This document shows, piece after piece, positions 5,438 to 5,700 of a stretch of 5,700 bases of DNA. The DNA lies in contig JAHEGA010000046.1 in the NCBI GenBank assembly GCA_024639925.1, positions 1 through 5,700 of the forward strand, written 5' to 3'. Both the position numbers and the translations under genes were made by a program. This DNA comes from Microbacteriaceae bacterium (GTDB lineage: Bacteria > Actinomycetota > Actinomycetes > Actinomycetales > Microbacteriaceae). The first letter of the stretch is position 1. Each line of letters begins with the position of its first letter. The notes under the pieces were generated by a model. That model saw only the letters and a program-made list of their open reading frames with translations. It made no database searches and was not told the DNA's origin.

Positions 5438-5448
5438 GGCGTCCCTAA
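5434..5448. terminator. Short hairpin over the stop codons of the operon and the GH3 gene
   Basis: TTAGGG (5434-5439) pairs with CCCTAA (5443-5448) across a 3-nt loop. The left arm contains both stop codons, TAG on the plus strand and TAA on the minus strand. The stem is only 6 bp with no T-run on either side, so it is a weaker terminator candidate than the one at 1863. Confidence 0.4.
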
Positions 5449-5700
5449 ACCCTGGCGTAAGCGCAACACGCGATCCAGTGATTCATCGACCTGTTTTTCG
5501 CCGACGACACCGCTTTCCACCGCTTCCACGAGGGCGTCCATCATCCGGTCGTAGGTTTCTAACTCGGGATCAACACCTGGGTCCACTGCTGTTAGTAATA
5601 GGTCATTGCCGGCAACCAACGCCGCGACCGCCACGACGGACAGGTCTGAGTATGCGGGCTCACCGGATGATTTCAGCATGCGCAGATCATCGGTGATGAT
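5434..5700 (-). CDS. Family 3 glycoside hydrolase (beta-N-acetylhexosaminidase-like), C-terminal part
   Basis: The minus strand is open from the right edge to a TAA at 5434-5436, giving 88 codons. They begin IITDDLRM, the segment that carries the GH3/NagZ nucleophile (the first Asp of the DDL motif, at 5689-5691). Next come YSDLSVVAVAALVAGNDLLLT, matching the helix and the AGxDLLL strand at the end of the GH3 TIM barrel, and the closing VDESLDRVLRLRQGLG helix. The protein ends there, with no C-terminal sandwich domain, as in single-domain NagZ-type enzymes that release N-acetylglucosamine from peptidoglycan fragments or other beta-glycosides. The His/Asp loop that separates NagZ from other GH3 enzymes lies outside the window, so the exact activity is not settled. 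The internal ATG at 5679 is not the true start. The gene is convergent with the exporter operon. Confidence 0.85.
   Translation of the reverse strand: MITDDLRMLKSSGEPAYSDLSVVAVAALVAGNDLLLTAVDPGVDPELETYDRMMDALVEAVESGVVGEKQVDESLDRVLRLRQGLGTP

Noticed and set aside
5295..5696. Plus-strand frame running over the 2TM gene end and the GH3 gene
   Set aside because: It crosses two well-supported genes in the wrong frame and gives a low-complexity Arg/Pro-rich product.

Overview
The window is a compact stretch of bacterial chromosome with moderately high GC, densely coding on both strands. Gene content, codon choice and promoter layout suggest an actinobacterium, possibly a small-genome relative of Microbacteriaceae. 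The taxonomy is inference, because no rRNA or other marker gene is present. I see no mobile element, CRISPR array, tRNA or rRNA, and no gene-free stretch longer than about 70 bases.

Layout: (1) 1-224, minus strand: the 5' part of a DUF1801 (YdhG-like) protein that runs off the left edge. (2) 258-575, plus: a small ABM-fold monooxygenase-like protein, followed by a strong hairpin at 588-620. (3) 637-1877, plus: a GNAT acetyltransferase and an alpha/beta hydrolase joined by an ATGA overlap. (4) 1879-2709, minus: a second alpha/beta hydrolase, convergent with the first. A near-perfect palindrome at 1863-1888 covers both stop codons. (5) 2779-5437, plus: a four-gene envelope operon made of a DUF4349 lipoprotein with a C-terminal membrane helix, an ABC ATPase, an ABC-2 type permease and a two-helix membrane protein. 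(6) 5434-5700, minus: the C-terminal end of a family 3 glycoside hydrolase (NagZ-like). Its stop codon overlaps the stop of the operon's last gene, inside a short hairpin.

The operon is the most coherent functional unit. The ATPase and permease form an exporter, and the lipoprotein and two-helix protein are probable envelope partners. The substrate cannot be read from the sequence.

The clearest non-coding signal is how transcripts begin and end. Genes that open a transcript (258, 637, 2709 minus, 2779) have a -10-like hexamer 6-7 nt before the ATG and no usable Shine-Dalgarno, which is the signature of leaderless mRNAs. The operon-internal genes at 3670 and 5162 instead carry good Shine-Dalgarno sequences. 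Both convergent junctions place a hairpin directly over the two stop codons. I found no strong evidence of a wholly new system; the best candidates for follow-up are the envelope operon and the start/stop architecture.
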